Below, one piece after another: positions 25,216-32,868 of a DNA stretch of 64,000 nt. Source of the DNA: CAVQCJ01 sp963711005 (GTDB lineage Bacteria; Actinomycetota; Actinomycetes; Prado026); assembly GCA_963711005.1 (NCBI GenBank), contig CAVQCJ010000002.1, positions 1,798,001 to 1,862,000 on the forward strand. Reading direction: 5' to 3'. The number at the start of each line of letters is the position of its first letter. Position 1 is the first letter of the stretch. Below the pieces are notes generated by a model that worked only from the letters and a program-made list of their open reading frames with translations, made no database searches and had not been told where the DNA came from. Made by a program: the position numbers and the translations under genes.

Positions 25216-25259
25216 AGGCGGCACCGACGTTGATGGGGGCCTCATCGTCGGTGCCGCCT
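25216..25259 (+). terminator. Strong hairpin terminator
   Basis: AGGCGGCACCGACG (25216-25229) pairs perfectly with CGTCGGTGCCGCCT (25246-25259), with a further short GATG/CATC pairing inside. It follows the CWB2 protein stop by 36 nt and also faces the 3' end of the convergent maf gene. Confidence 0.88.
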
Positions 25260-25311
25260 CGCTCCCGACCGGCAGGCGGCCGGGTGCTGGCCGACGATAG
25301 ATCGGGTCAGG

Positions 25312-26013
25312 TCAACGGGTGGCAAACGCCGGCCCGTCCGGCCACAGGTCGGCGACGCCGACCCCGACCTCGGACAGCAGGGTGCGCAGCAGCGGCAGGG
25401 ACAGGCCCACCACGTTGGACGGCGCCCCGTCCACGCCGGCCACGAACCAGCCGCCCAGCCCGTCGACGGTGAACGCCCCGGCCACCCCTAGCGGTTCCCC
25501 GGTCCCGACGTACGCGTCGATCTCCGCGTCGGACAGGTCCGCGAACGACACCCTGGTGCGAGCCACCGCCTCGGCCGTGACGGCTGCGCCGGTCCGCCGG
25601 TCGACCAGGCAGTGGCCGGTCACCAGCACGCCCTGCCGTCCCCGCATCAGGCGCCAGCGCCGCACGGCGTCCTCGGCGTCGGCCGGCTTGCCGTAGGCAC
25701 GCCCGTCCAGCTCGAGGACCGAGTCGCATCCCAGGACGAGCGCACCGCGGGCGACCGGTAGCTCGGCGACGGCGGCAGCCTTGCGCCGGGCGAGCTCCGC
25801 CGCGACCTCGGCGGGCGTGCCCGCGACGTCGGACTCGTCCACCCCGCTGACCACGACCTCGGGCTCGACCCCGGCCGCGCGCAGCACCGACCGCCGCCCC
25901 GGCGACGCCGAGGCGAGGACCAGCCGGACGCTCAGCGGGGGAGCCCGGACGCGCGCCAGGCGCCGGGTCCGGGACCGATCGCGGGCCGGATGTTGCGGGC
26001 CCGGTTGCGCCAC
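25312..26013 (-). CDS. maf: Maf-family nucleotide pyrophosphatase
   Basis: A housecleaning nucleoside-triphosphate pyrophosphatase acting on dTTP, UTP or modified nucleotides. Family landmarks: VLASASPGRRSVL, VVVSGVDESDV, LVLGCDSVLELDGRAYGKP with the catalytic Asp, TGHCLVDRRTG and GLGGWFVAGVDGAPSNVVGL. The only standard start in frame is ATG 26013, which overlaps accE by 82 nt and adds about 27 Arg/Pro-rich residues without homology. Conserved sequence begins near 25935, where a CTG overlaps the accE stop (CTGA), so a non-standard start is possible. The order accD5-accE-maf is common in actinobacteria. Confidence 0.9.
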   Translation of the reverse strand: MAQPGPQHPARDRSRTRRLARVRAPPLSVRLVLASASPGRRSVLRAAGVEPEVVVSGVDESDVAGTPAEVAAELARRKAAAVAELPVARGALVLGCDSVLELDGRAYGKPADAEDAVRRWRLMRGRQGVLVTGHCLVDRRTGAAVTAEAVARTRVSFADLSDAEIDAYVGTGEPLGVAGAFTVDGLGGWFVAGVDGAPSNVVGLSLPLLRTLLSEVGVGVADLWPDGPAFATR

Positions 26014-26162
26014 TGGGACCGCGGCGGGCCGGTGGGTGACCCGCGGCGCGCGGCGAGCGCAGTCACGACGGTGACGAGCGCCGCGACCTCTTCGTCAGTC
26101 GGATCGCCGCGCACGATCCGCAGCACCGGCTGCTCGGCGGCCGGCCGCTCCTCGGCACCCAT
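25932..26162 (-). CDS. accE: Acyl-CoA carboxylase epsilon subunit
   Basis: A 76-residue small subunit that links alpha and beta subunits of actinobacterial acyl-CoA carboxylases. The N-terminal half has VLRIVRGDPTDEEVAALV, then TALAARRGSP. The tail has SQWRNRARNIRPAIGPGPGAW, close to the epsilon consensus in which a tryptophan follows SxW and the chain ends in a W/P-rich stretch. The start overlaps the accD5 stop by one base (TGATG), so expression is coupled to the beta subunit. Confidence 0.9.
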   Translation of the reverse strand: MGAEERPAAEQPVLRIVRGDPTDEEVAALVTVVTALAARRGSPTGPPRSQWRNRARNIRPAIGPGPGAWRASGLPR

Positions 26163-27763
26163 CAGAGGGGGATGTTCCCGTGCTTGCGCGGCGGCCGGTT
26201 CTGGCGTTTGTTGCGCAGGGCCCGCAGGGCGCGCACCACGTACGCACGGGTCTGCGACGGCTCGATCACCGCGTCGATGTAGCCGCGCTCGGCCGCGATG
26301 TACGGGTTGAGGAGCGTGTCCTCGTAAGCCTCGATCAGCTGCGTCCGGCTGGCCTCGACGTCGTCGGCGACCGCCAGCTCCTTGCGGTGCAGGATGTTCA
26401 CCGCACCCTGTGCGCCCATGACCGCGATCTGCGCGGTCGGCCATGCGAGGTTCACGTCGGCGCCCAGATGCTTGGAACCCATGACGTCGTACGCGCCGCC
26501 GAAGGCCTTCCGGGTGATCACCGTGACCAGCGGGACGGTCGCCTCCGCGTACGCGTAGATGAGCTTGGCGCCGCGGCGGATGATGCCGTTCCACTCCTGG
26601 TCGGTCCCGGGCAGGAAGCCGGGCACGTCCACGAACGTGAGCACCGGCAGGTTGAACGCGTCGCAGGTCCGTACGAAGCGCGCCGCCTTCTCCGAGGCGT
26701 CGATGTCCAGCGTGCCGGCGAACTGCATCGGCTGGTTGGCGACCACCCCGACCGAGTGGCCCTCGACCCGCCCGAAACCGCACAGGATGTTCGGCGCGAA
26801 CAGCGTCTGCACCTCGAGGAACTCCCCGTCGTCGACGACGGCGGTGATGACGTCGTGCATGTCGTAGGGGTGGTTCGCCGAGTCCGGGACGATCGCGTCG
26901 AGAGCGAGGTCCTGGCCGGTCGACGTCAGGTCCGCGTCGGAGTCGGCGTAGACCGGCGGGTCCTCGAGGTTGTTGCTGGGCAGGTACGACAGCAGTGCCC
27001 TGGCCAGGTCGAGGCAGTCGGCCTCGTCGGCGGCCACGAAGTGCGCGACGCCGGACTTGCTGTTGTGCGTCCGGGCCCCGCCGAGCTCCTCCATCTCGAC
27101 GTCCTCACCGGTGACGGTGCGGATCACGTCCGGCCCGGTGATGAACATGTGCGAGGTCTGGTCGACCATCACGGTGAAGTCTGTGATGGCCGGGGAGTAC
27201 ACGGCGCCGCCGGCGCACGGGCCCATCACCAGCGACAGCTGCGGCACGACGCCGGAGGCCAGGACGTTGCGGCGGAAGATCTCCCCGTACAGGCCGAGCG
27301 AGACCACGCCCTCCTGGATCCGGGCGCCGCCGGAGTCGTTGATCCCCACCAGCGGGCAGCCCACCTTGAGCGCCATGTCCATGAGCTTGACGATCTTCTC
27401 GCCGAACACCTCGCCCAGGCTGCCGCCGAAGACGGTGAAGTCCTGCGCGAAGACGCACACCTGCCGGCCGTCGACGGTGCCGAAGCCGGTGACCACGCCG
27501 TCGCCGTACGGGCGCCGGGCCTGCAGCCCGAAGCTGTGCGAGCGGTGCCGGGCCAGCGCGTCGGTCTCGACGAACGAGCCGGCGTCGAGGAAGGCCTCCA
27601 CCCGTTCCCGCGCGGTGCGCTTCCCGCGGCTGTGCTGCGCGTCGACCGCCTTGCTCGAGCCCGCGTGCACGGCCTCGTCGATCTTGTGCTGGAGCTGGGC
27701 CAGCTTGCCCGCGGTCGTGTGCAGGTCGGGGACCGGCGGGGGCGGTGTCGCGGGCTCTGCCAT
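26162..27763 (-). CDS. accD5: Acyl-CoA carboxylase carboxyltransferase beta subunit (propionyl/acetyl-CoA)
   Basis: A 533-residue carboxyltransferase of the AccD5/PccB type, moving carboxyl from biotin to acyl-CoA to give methylmalonyl- or malonyl-CoA. N-terminal crotonase-like half: GSFVETDALARHRS, CVFAQDFTVFGGSLGEV, INDSGGARIQEGV, and acyl-binding GPCAGGAVYSPAITDF. C-terminal half: GFGRVEGHSVGVVANQP, FVDVPGFLPGTDQEWNGIIR, RKAFGGAYDVMGSK. The ATG has GGAGG about 5 nt upstream. It is divergent from birA and followed by accE and maf; the alpha subunit at 16.3-18.0 kb is the expected partner. Confidence 0.95.
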   Translation of the reverse strand: MAEPATPPPPVPDLHTTAGKLAQLQHKIDEAVHAGSSKAVDAQHSRGKRTARERVEAFLDAGSFVETDALARHRSHSFGLQARRPYGDGVVTGFGTVDGRQVCVFAQDFTVFGGSLGEVFGEKIVKLMDMALKVGCPLVGINDSGGARIQEGVVSLGLYGEIFRRNVLASGVVPQLSLVMGPCAGGAVYSPAITDFTVMVDQTSHMFITGPDVIRTVTGEDVEMEELGGARTHNSKSGVAHFVAADEADCLDLARALLSYLPSNNLEDPPVYADSDADLTSTGQDLALDAIVPDSANHPYDMHDVITAVVDDGEFLEVQTLFAPNILCGFGRVEGHSVGVVANQPMQFAGTLDIDASEKAARFVRTCDAFNLPVLTFVDVPGFLPGTDQEWNGIIRRGAKLIYAYAEATVPLVTVITRKAFGGAYDVMGSKHLGADVNLAWPTAQIAVMGAQGAVNILHRKELAVADDVEASRTQLIEAYEDTLLNPYIAAERGYIDAVIEPSQTRAYVVRALRALRNKRQNRPPRKHGNIPL

Positions 27764-27792
27764 GCGGACCTCCAGGGGACTGTTCCGCGCCG

Positions 27793-27798
27793 TAGCGT
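27793..27798 (+). promoter_or_regulatory. -10 box (TAGCGT) of leaderless birA
   Basis: TAGCGT, 6 nt before GTG 27805, in the 41-nt gap between the divergent accD5 and birA genes. Confidence 0.55.
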
Positions 27799-27804
27799 AG
27801 CCAG

Positions 27805-28599
27805 GTGACCCGCGCCGGCCCCGTGGACGGGGCGCCCCCGCCGGCGGGGTGGCGACAGGTGCGCCGGCTCGCGACGACCGGATCGACGAACGCCGACCTG
27901 GTCGCGCTCGCGGCGGCCGGCGAGCCGGCCGGACTGGTGCTGGTCGCGGACGAGCAGACCGCAGGCCGCGGCCGGTCGGGACGGAGCTGGACCGCGCCGC
28001 CCGGGTCCGCCCTGACGTTCTCGGTGCTGCTGCGCCCGCACCGCGCGGCCGCCCACCTCGGCTGGCTGCCGCTGCTGACCGGGCTCGCGGTGGTGGACGC
28101 GGTCCGGTCCGTGACCGGCGTCCCGGCCGTGCTCAAGTGGCCCAACGACGTGGTCGTCCCGACCGACGGCGGCGAGGGCAAGCTGGCCGGGATCCTGGCC
28201 GAGCGGGTGGGCGGACCCGGGGGCGGTGCGGGCGCGGTGGTCGTGGGCGTCGGGCTCAACGTCTCGACGACCGCGGCCGGGCTGCCCGTCCCGACCGCGA
28301 CGTCGCTGCTGCTGGCCGGCGCCGACCTGGTCGACCGGGGCGTCCTCCTGGACGCCGTGCTCGCACGGCTGGCCGAGCGCTACCGGCGGTGGGACGGCGA
28401 CGCCGGTCTGGACGCGGAGCTCGCGGCGGCCTACCGGCTGCGGTGCGCGACGCTCGGCCGGGACGTCCGGGCCGAGCTCCCCGGCGGCGGCGCGGTGACC
28501 GGCCGCGCCGTCGACCTCGACGACGCCGGACGGCTGCTGGTGCGCACCGGCGAAGGCGTGCGCGCGGTCGGCGCCGGTGACGTCGTCCACCTCCGCTGA
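27805..28599 (+). CDS. birA: Biotin--[acetyl-CoA carboxylase] ligase (monofunctional)
   Basis: A 264-residue class I biotin protein ligase that makes biotinyl-AMP and transfers it to the AccA3 carrier lysine. Substrate loop GRGRSGRSWTAPPGSALTFS, then VLKWPNDVV with the catalytic lysine, GKLAGILAE and GVGLNVS. The C-terminal small domain carries GRAVDLDDAGRLLV. There is no N-terminal helix-turn-helix, so it is not also a repressor. It is divergent from accD5 across a 41-nt promoter gap. Confidence 0.95.
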   Translation: MTRAGPVDGAPPPAGWRQVRRLATTGSTNADLVALAAAGEPAGLVLVADEQTAGRGRSGRSWTAPPGSALTFSVLLRPHRAAAHLGWLPLLTGLAVVDAVRSVTGVPAVLKWPNDVVVPTDGGEGKLAGILAERVGGPGGGAGAVVVGVGLNVSTTAAGLPVPTATSLLLAGADLVDRGVLLDAVLARLAERYRRWDGDAGLDAELAAAYRLRCATLGRDVRAELPGGGAVTGRAVDLDDAGRLLVRTGEGVRAVGAGDVVHLR

Positions 28600-28623
28600 C
28601 CCGATCCGTGCCACGATGCGCGC

Positions 28624-29136
28624 ATGGGGTATCCGGCCAAGCTGCTGACCGACGGCGAACGGATCGAGTTCGAGATGCGGCCGCACTGGCGGTCGATGAT
28701 CGGACCGTCCTTCGTGCTGCTCGCGACCGTGGCGCTGGCTTCGTTCCTGTCCGCCGCAGTGCCGGACGGCGGCCTGCAGAAGTACGTGCGGTGGGCGATC
28801 GTCCTGGTCGCCGTGGTGGTGCTCGTGGTCTGGTTCGTGCGCCCGCTGCTCGCGTGGCTGACGACGCAGTACGTCTTCACGAACCGGCGCATCATCACCC
28901 GCACCGGGATCCTGTCGCGCAGCGGCAAGGACATGCCGCTGTCGAAGCTCAACGACGTGTCCTTCGAGTACACGGTGTTCGAGCGGATCCTGCACTGCGG
29001 CACCCTGACCGCCTCGTCGGCCGCGGAGACCGGTGCGCTGGTCATCCGGAACGTCCCTCGGGTTGAGGAGATCCAGCGGGAGATCTACCGGCTGGCCGAG
29101 GCGGACGCCGCGCGTCGCCGTGGCGACGGATCCTGA
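28624..29136 (+). CDS. PH-domain membrane protein
   Basis: A 170-residue protein with two transmembrane helices (about residues 25-42 and 55-77) followed by a bacterial PH domain (about 80-160): YVFTNRRIITRTGILSRSGKD, PLSKLNDVSFEYTVFERIL, and the final helix VEEIQREIYRLAEADAARR. Members lie beside birA/purK in mycobacteria (Rv3278c), but their role is not settled. A CACGAT box lies 6 nt before the ATG. The 3' end overlaps the cyclase gene by 17 nt. It is unrelated in detail to the PH-like protein at 777. Confidence 0.85.
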   Translation: MGYPAKLLTDGERIEFEMRPHWRSMIGPSFVLLATVALASFLSAAVPDGGLQKYVRWAIVLVAVVVLVVWFVRPLLAWLTTQYVFTNRRIITRTGILSRSGKDMPLSKLNDVSFEYTVFERILHCGTLTASSAAETGALVIRNVPRVEEIQREIYRLAEADAARRRGDGS

Positions 29137-30106
29137 CGACCTCGACGCCCTCCTGCTGGGGGCGCCGCGGCGGTACACCCGCGACGAGGTCGTCGAGCTC
29201 TCCGGGGTGCCCCTCGAACGGGCCCGGCAGTACTGGCGGGCCCTCGGCTTCGCGGACACCGGCGGCGCGCGGGCGTTCACGGACGGGGACGTGGCTGCGC
29301 TGCGGCGGATCGAGGCGCTCGTCGACGAGGGCGTGGTGTCGCCGGAGATGGCGGTCGCGCTGGTCCGCGCGCTCGGCCACACCACCGCGCGGCTGGCCAC
29401 CTGGCAGGTCGACCTCGTCCTGGACCAGCTCTCCGGCGGGACCGGTCTGCGCGAAGGGCTGTCGACCGAGCAGGCGTACGCCACCGCTGCCCGGCTGCTG
29501 CCCGAGCTCGAGGCGCTGCTCGTGCGGTCCTGGCGGCTGCAGCTCGCGGCCGCGGTCGAGCGGGTCCTCGACGACGACGCGACGCTGGTCGACGCGGTCC
29601 ACCTGACCGTGGGCTTCGCCGACCTCGTCGGCTTCACCCGTCTGTCCCGCCGGCTCGAGCAGCGTGAGCTGGCTGCTGTGGTCGAGCGGTTCGAGCAGGT
29701 CGGTGCCGACCTGGTGGCGGCGGCCGGGGCCCGGCTGGTGAAGACCCTGGGCGACGAGGTCCTGTTCGTGGCCGAGCAGCCCGCCGCGGCGGTGCAGGCC
29801 GGGCTGGACCTGCAGGACGGGTTCGAGGACGACGAGCACATCCCCGAGCTGCGGATCGGGCTGGCCACCGGGCTGGTGATCAACCGGATGGGAGACATCT
29901 TCGGCACGACGGTGAACATGGCCAGCCGGCTGACCTCGCTGGCCCGGCCCGGCACTGTGGTGCTGGACCGCGCCACCGCGGACGACCTGACCGGGGACGA
30001 GCGGTTCTCGGTCGCCGCGCTGTGGCCGCGGCCGGTGCGCGGGCTCGGCCTGGTCGAGCCGTTCGTGGTGACGCGCAGATCACACGGCTCGCCGTACGTG
30101 CCCTAG
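29120..30106 (+). CDS. Class III adenylate cyclase with pH-sensor-type regulatory domain
   Basis: A 328-residue soluble cyclase with the Rv1264-like layout. Residues about 10-150 are an all-helical regulatory domain (RRYTRDEVVELSGVPLERARQYWRALGF, then ALVRALGHTTARLATWQ). About 165-325 is the catalytic domain with first metal Asp in VGFADLVGFTRLSR, second metal Asp in KTLGDEVLFVAE, and transition-state Asn/Arg in GTTVNMASRLTS. It would produce cAMP from ATP, possibly tuned by pH as in Rv1264. GTG 29120 overlaps the PH gene; upstream codons in frame are shadow. A Crp-family regulator at 42.9 kb could be a receiver of cAMP; that link is inference. Confidence 0.85.
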   Translation: MATDPDDLDALLLGAPRRYTRDEVVELSGVPLERARQYWRALGFADTGGARAFTDGDVAALRRIEALVDEGVVSPEMAVALVRALGHTTARLATWQVDLVLDQLSGGTGLREGLSTEQAYATAARLLPELEALLVRSWRLQLAAAVERVLDDDATLVDAVHLTVGFADLVGFTRLSRRLEQRELAAVVERFEQVGADLVAAAGARLVKTLGDEVLFVAEQPAAAVQAGLDLQDGFEDDEHIPELRIGLATGLVINRMGDIFGTTVNMASRLTSLARPGTVVLDRATADDLTGDERFSVAALWPRPVRGLGLVEPFVVTRRSHGSPYVP

Positions 30107-30118
30107 CCGGTGCCGCGT

Positions 30119-30124
30119 TAACGT
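30119..30124 (+). promoter_or_regulatory. -10 box (TAACGT) of leaderless mvaB
   Basis: TAACGT, 6 nt before the HMG-CoA lyase ATG, directly after the cyclase stop. Confidence 0.55.
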
Positions 30125-30130
30125 CAGCCG

Positions 30131-31060
30131 ATGAGCGACCTGCCCACGAACGCGTCGGTGCGCGAGGTCGGGCCGCGCGACGGTCTGCAGAACGAGGACC
30201 CGGTCCCCACCGCCGCCAAGGTGGCGCTCATCGACGGGCTGTCCAGGACCGGGGTGGCGCGGATCGAGGCCGTCTCCTTCGTCCACCCGCTGGCCGTCCC
30301 CCAGATGGCCGACGCGGCGCAGGTGTGGGCCGCGATCGACCGCTCGGCGGCCGTCCGCTACTCGGCCCTCGTGCCGAACCTGCGCGGCGCCGAGCGCGCC
30401 CTGGACGCCGGGGTGCGCGAGCTGGAGGTGGTGGTCTCGGCCTCGGACACGCACAACCGGGCCAACCTCAACCGGAGCACCGAGGAGTCGCTGGACGACA
30501 TCGCCCGGGTGGTCGACCTCGCGCACCGCCGGTCCGCGACCGTCCAGGTGATCGTGTCCACGGCCTGGGGCTGCCCGTACGAGGGCGACGTGCCGGTCGA
30601 CCGCGTCGTGGCTGTGGCCGGCCGGGCGCTCGCCGACGGTGCGGACACTCTGTCGTACGGGGACACGACCGGCATGGCGACGCCGGGGCGGGTCACCCGG
30701 CTGGTCGGGCAGACCCGGATGGCCCACCCGGAAGCCGCGCTCAACCTGCACTTCCACAACACCCGGGGCGCGGCGCTGGCCAACGTGCTCGCCGCGCTGC
30801 AGCTCGGGGTGGCGGACTTCGACGCCTCGGTCGGCGGGCTGGGCGGCTGTCCGTACGCCCCCGGGGCCTCCGGGAACGTGGCCACCGAGGAGCTCGTCCA
30901 CATGGTCGAGGACATGGGCGTGGCCACCGGGATCGACCTCGAGCTGCTGCTCGAGGTCGCGGCGGAGGCCGAGCGCGTGGTCGGGCGGACGCTGCCCTCG
31001 CAGCTGCTGCGCGCCGGCCCCCGCACCCGGTCCGGCCGGGATCATGGTTCGGACGAGTGA
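30131..31060 (+). CDS. mvaB: Hydroxymethylglutaryl-CoA lyase
   Basis: A 309-residue enzyme cleaving HMG-CoA to acetoacetate and acetyl-CoA, the final step of leucine breakdown. TIM-barrel landmarks: VREVGPRDGLQNE with the metal Asp, IEAVSFVHPLAVPQMADA, VIVSTAWGCPYEG, YGDTTGMATP, LNLHFHNTRG with metal His residues, and the lyase signature GGLGGCPYAPGASGNVATEE with the active-site Cys. A carboxyltransferase (34419) and an acyl-CoA dehydrogenase (36553) lie a few kilobases downstream, so a leucine/isovalerate route is plausible, although two signalling genes interrupt it. Confidence 0.94.
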   Translation: MSDLPTNASVREVGPRDGLQNEDPVPTAAKVALIDGLSRTGVARIEAVSFVHPLAVPQMADAAQVWAAIDRSAAVRYSALVPNLRGAERALDAGVRELEVVVSASDTHNRANLNRSTEESLDDIARVVDLAHRRSATVQVIVSTAWGCPYEGDVPVDRVVAVAGRALADGADTLSYGDTTGMATPGRVTRLVGQTRMAHPEAALNLHFHNTRGAALANVLAALQLGVADFDASVGGLGGCPYAPGASGNVATEELVHMVEDMGVATGIDLELLLEVAAEAERVVGRTLPSQLLRAGPRTRSGRDHGSDE

Positions 31061-31161
31061 CTTCCGCCCGTCGGAGTCCAGCCTTACGGTGAGGCAGCCG
31101 AAGCACTAGGGGCCGGATCTGGCAGCCGAGAGGGCCGTCGGCGACGGTGGGGAGGGTTGGG

Positions 31162-32865
31162 GTGAGCACCGTGATGCCCGCGGACGCGCCGTTCGGGGCG
31201 GTACCGGTCGTGCTTCCGCGCGACCGCGCCGTGGTGCGCCTGCACGCCCTCACCGCCATCGCCAAGGCCGCCACCGGCTCGAGCGGCTTCGTGGAGGTCC
31301 TGCGCAGGACCTCCGATGCCGCGCAGACCGCCCTGGAGGCGGCCTCGCTGTCCATCTCGGTCTGGGAGCGCGACCAGGCCAGGGTCCGCGTGCTCATCAA
31401 CACTGGTGACCTGGGTCCCGGCGAGGTGTACGAGCCGGTCGACGAGACCTACCAGATCACCGACTACCCGTTCATCACCCGGATGTTCAGCGACGGGCTC
31501 GGCTTCGTGCAGTCCGCCGACGCGGACCCGGCCTCAGCCGGCGCCGACCCCAACCTCGTCCGCCTGCTGCGACTGCTCGGGAAAGGCTCGGGCCTGAGCG
31601 TCCCGATCGTGCTGGAGTCCCGCGTGTGGGGCGAGCTGTTCGCCACCCGCGACCCCGACGCCGAGCCGTTCGGCCAGGAGGACATCGACTACGCCACGGC
31701 CGTGGCGGGCCAGGTGGCGGCCGGCATCGCCCAGGCCCAGCATGTCGAGAGCGTGGCGCGGCTCGCGTACACCGACCCGCTGACCGGGCTGGCGAACCGC
31801 CGCGCGGTCGACGACCGGCTCGATGCGGCGATCGACCGGTACCGCACCGACGGCACCGTCGTCAGCCTGGTCGTCGTCGACGTGAACGGGCTCAAGCGGA
31901 TCAACGACGACCGCGGCCACGAGGCCGGCGACCGCGCGCTGGTGCACTTCGCCGGGCTGCTCGCCGCCTCGGCCGGCCTGCTGCCGGGCAGCCTGGCCGG
32001 CCGCAGCGGGGGCGACGAGTTCTGCGTGGTGGTCGAGGGCAGCAGCTCCGACCACGTGGTCTGGCTCGCCGAGGACCTGTGCCGCCGGGCCAACGCCGCG
32101 CTGGACGAGGGAATCGCCTGCGGGGTGGCGTCCACCGACGACCCGATCGGTCCGGTGCCGTCGGCCGCCCGGTTGTTCCGGCTGGCCGATGCCGCGCAGA
32201 GCCGGGCCAAGCGCAGCCGGGCCCGGCATCCGGTGGTGGCCGGCCGGGGCCTGCCGCAGGACGCCACCGTCCGGCTGGCCGACGCCGCGGAGCGGCAGCC
32301 GCGGGGTCAGAGCCCGCGCGGCGACCGGCGCCGGGTGCGGTCGCGGCGCGGCTTCACACACCTGCTGCACGACGTGCTGGAGACGCTCGACCACTCGCAG
32401 ACGACCGGGGTCCAGGAGCGGCTCGAGGTGGTCGCCGACGCGGTCTGCCGGCTGGTCGACGGGTGCAGCTGGTGGGTCTCGCGCACCGATGCGTCGAACA
32501 AGGTCCTGCAGACGGTCAGCTACTCCGCGATCCGGTACGGCGGCGGGCGGGTCGCGGACGCCGAGGCGTCGATCGGCGGGACGTCCACGTTCTCGCTCGA
32601 GGACTACCCGATGAGCCGGCGGATGCTCGAGGGGCACGGCTGGGTGGTCTCGGTCGACGACCCGCTCGCCGACCCGTCCGAGCGGGCGATCCTGGAGGGC
32701 GGCGGCTACACGGCGCTGGTGATGGCCGGTGGTACCGACGTGTCCGGCGTCGGCTGGCTGGTCGAGGTGTACGTCGACGACATCGCCGGCGACGTGTCGT
32801 CGTTGTCCGGGGCGCTGCGGGCGCTGGCCGCCTGCGCGCTGCTCCCCGCCGCGCAGCAGCAGTAG
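31162..32865 (+). CDS. GAF-GGDEF-GAF protein (diguanylate cyclase)
   Basis: A 567-residue soluble protein. About residues 25-195 are a GAF domain (VYEPVDETYQITDYPF, then SVPIVLESRVWGELFATR). About 200-370 are a GGDEF domain with YTDPLTGLANRR, substrate DVNGLKRINDDRGHEAGD and active-site SGGDEF. About 395-560 are a second, more divergent GAF. The inhibitory RxxD motif before GGDEF is missing, so product inhibition is unlikely. It would make c-di-GMP in response to a bound ligand. GTG 31162 has GGGGAGGG about 6 nt upstream, better than GTG 31147. A paralogue follows 3 nt after its stop. Confidence 0.88.
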   Translation: MSTVMPADAPFGAVPVVLPRDRAVVRLHALTAIAKAATGSSGFVEVLRRTSDAAQTALEAASLSISVWERDQARVRVLINTGDLGPGEVYEPVDETYQITDYPFITRMFSDGLGFVQSADADPASAGADPNLVRLLRLLGKGSGLSVPIVLESRVWGELFATRDPDAEPFGQEDIDYATAVAGQVAAGIAQAQHVESVARLAYTDPLTGLANRRAVDDRLDAAIDRYRTDGTVVSLVVVDVNGLKRINDDRGHEAGDRALVHFAGLLAASAGLLPGSLAGRSGGDEFCVVVEGSSSDHVVWLAEDLCRRANAALDEGIACGVASTDDPIGPVPSAARLFRLADAAQSRAKRSRARHPVVAGRGLPQDATVRLADAAERQPRGQSPRGDRRRVRSRRGFTHLLHDVLETLDHSQTTGVQERLEVVADAVCRLVDGCSWWVSRTDASNKVLQTVSYSAIRYGGGRVADAEASIGGTSTFSLEDYPMSRRMLEGHGWVVSVDDPLADPSERAILEGGGYTALVMAGGTDVSGVGWLVEVYVDDIAGDVSSLSGALRALAACALLPAAQQQ

Positions 32866-32868
32866 CCG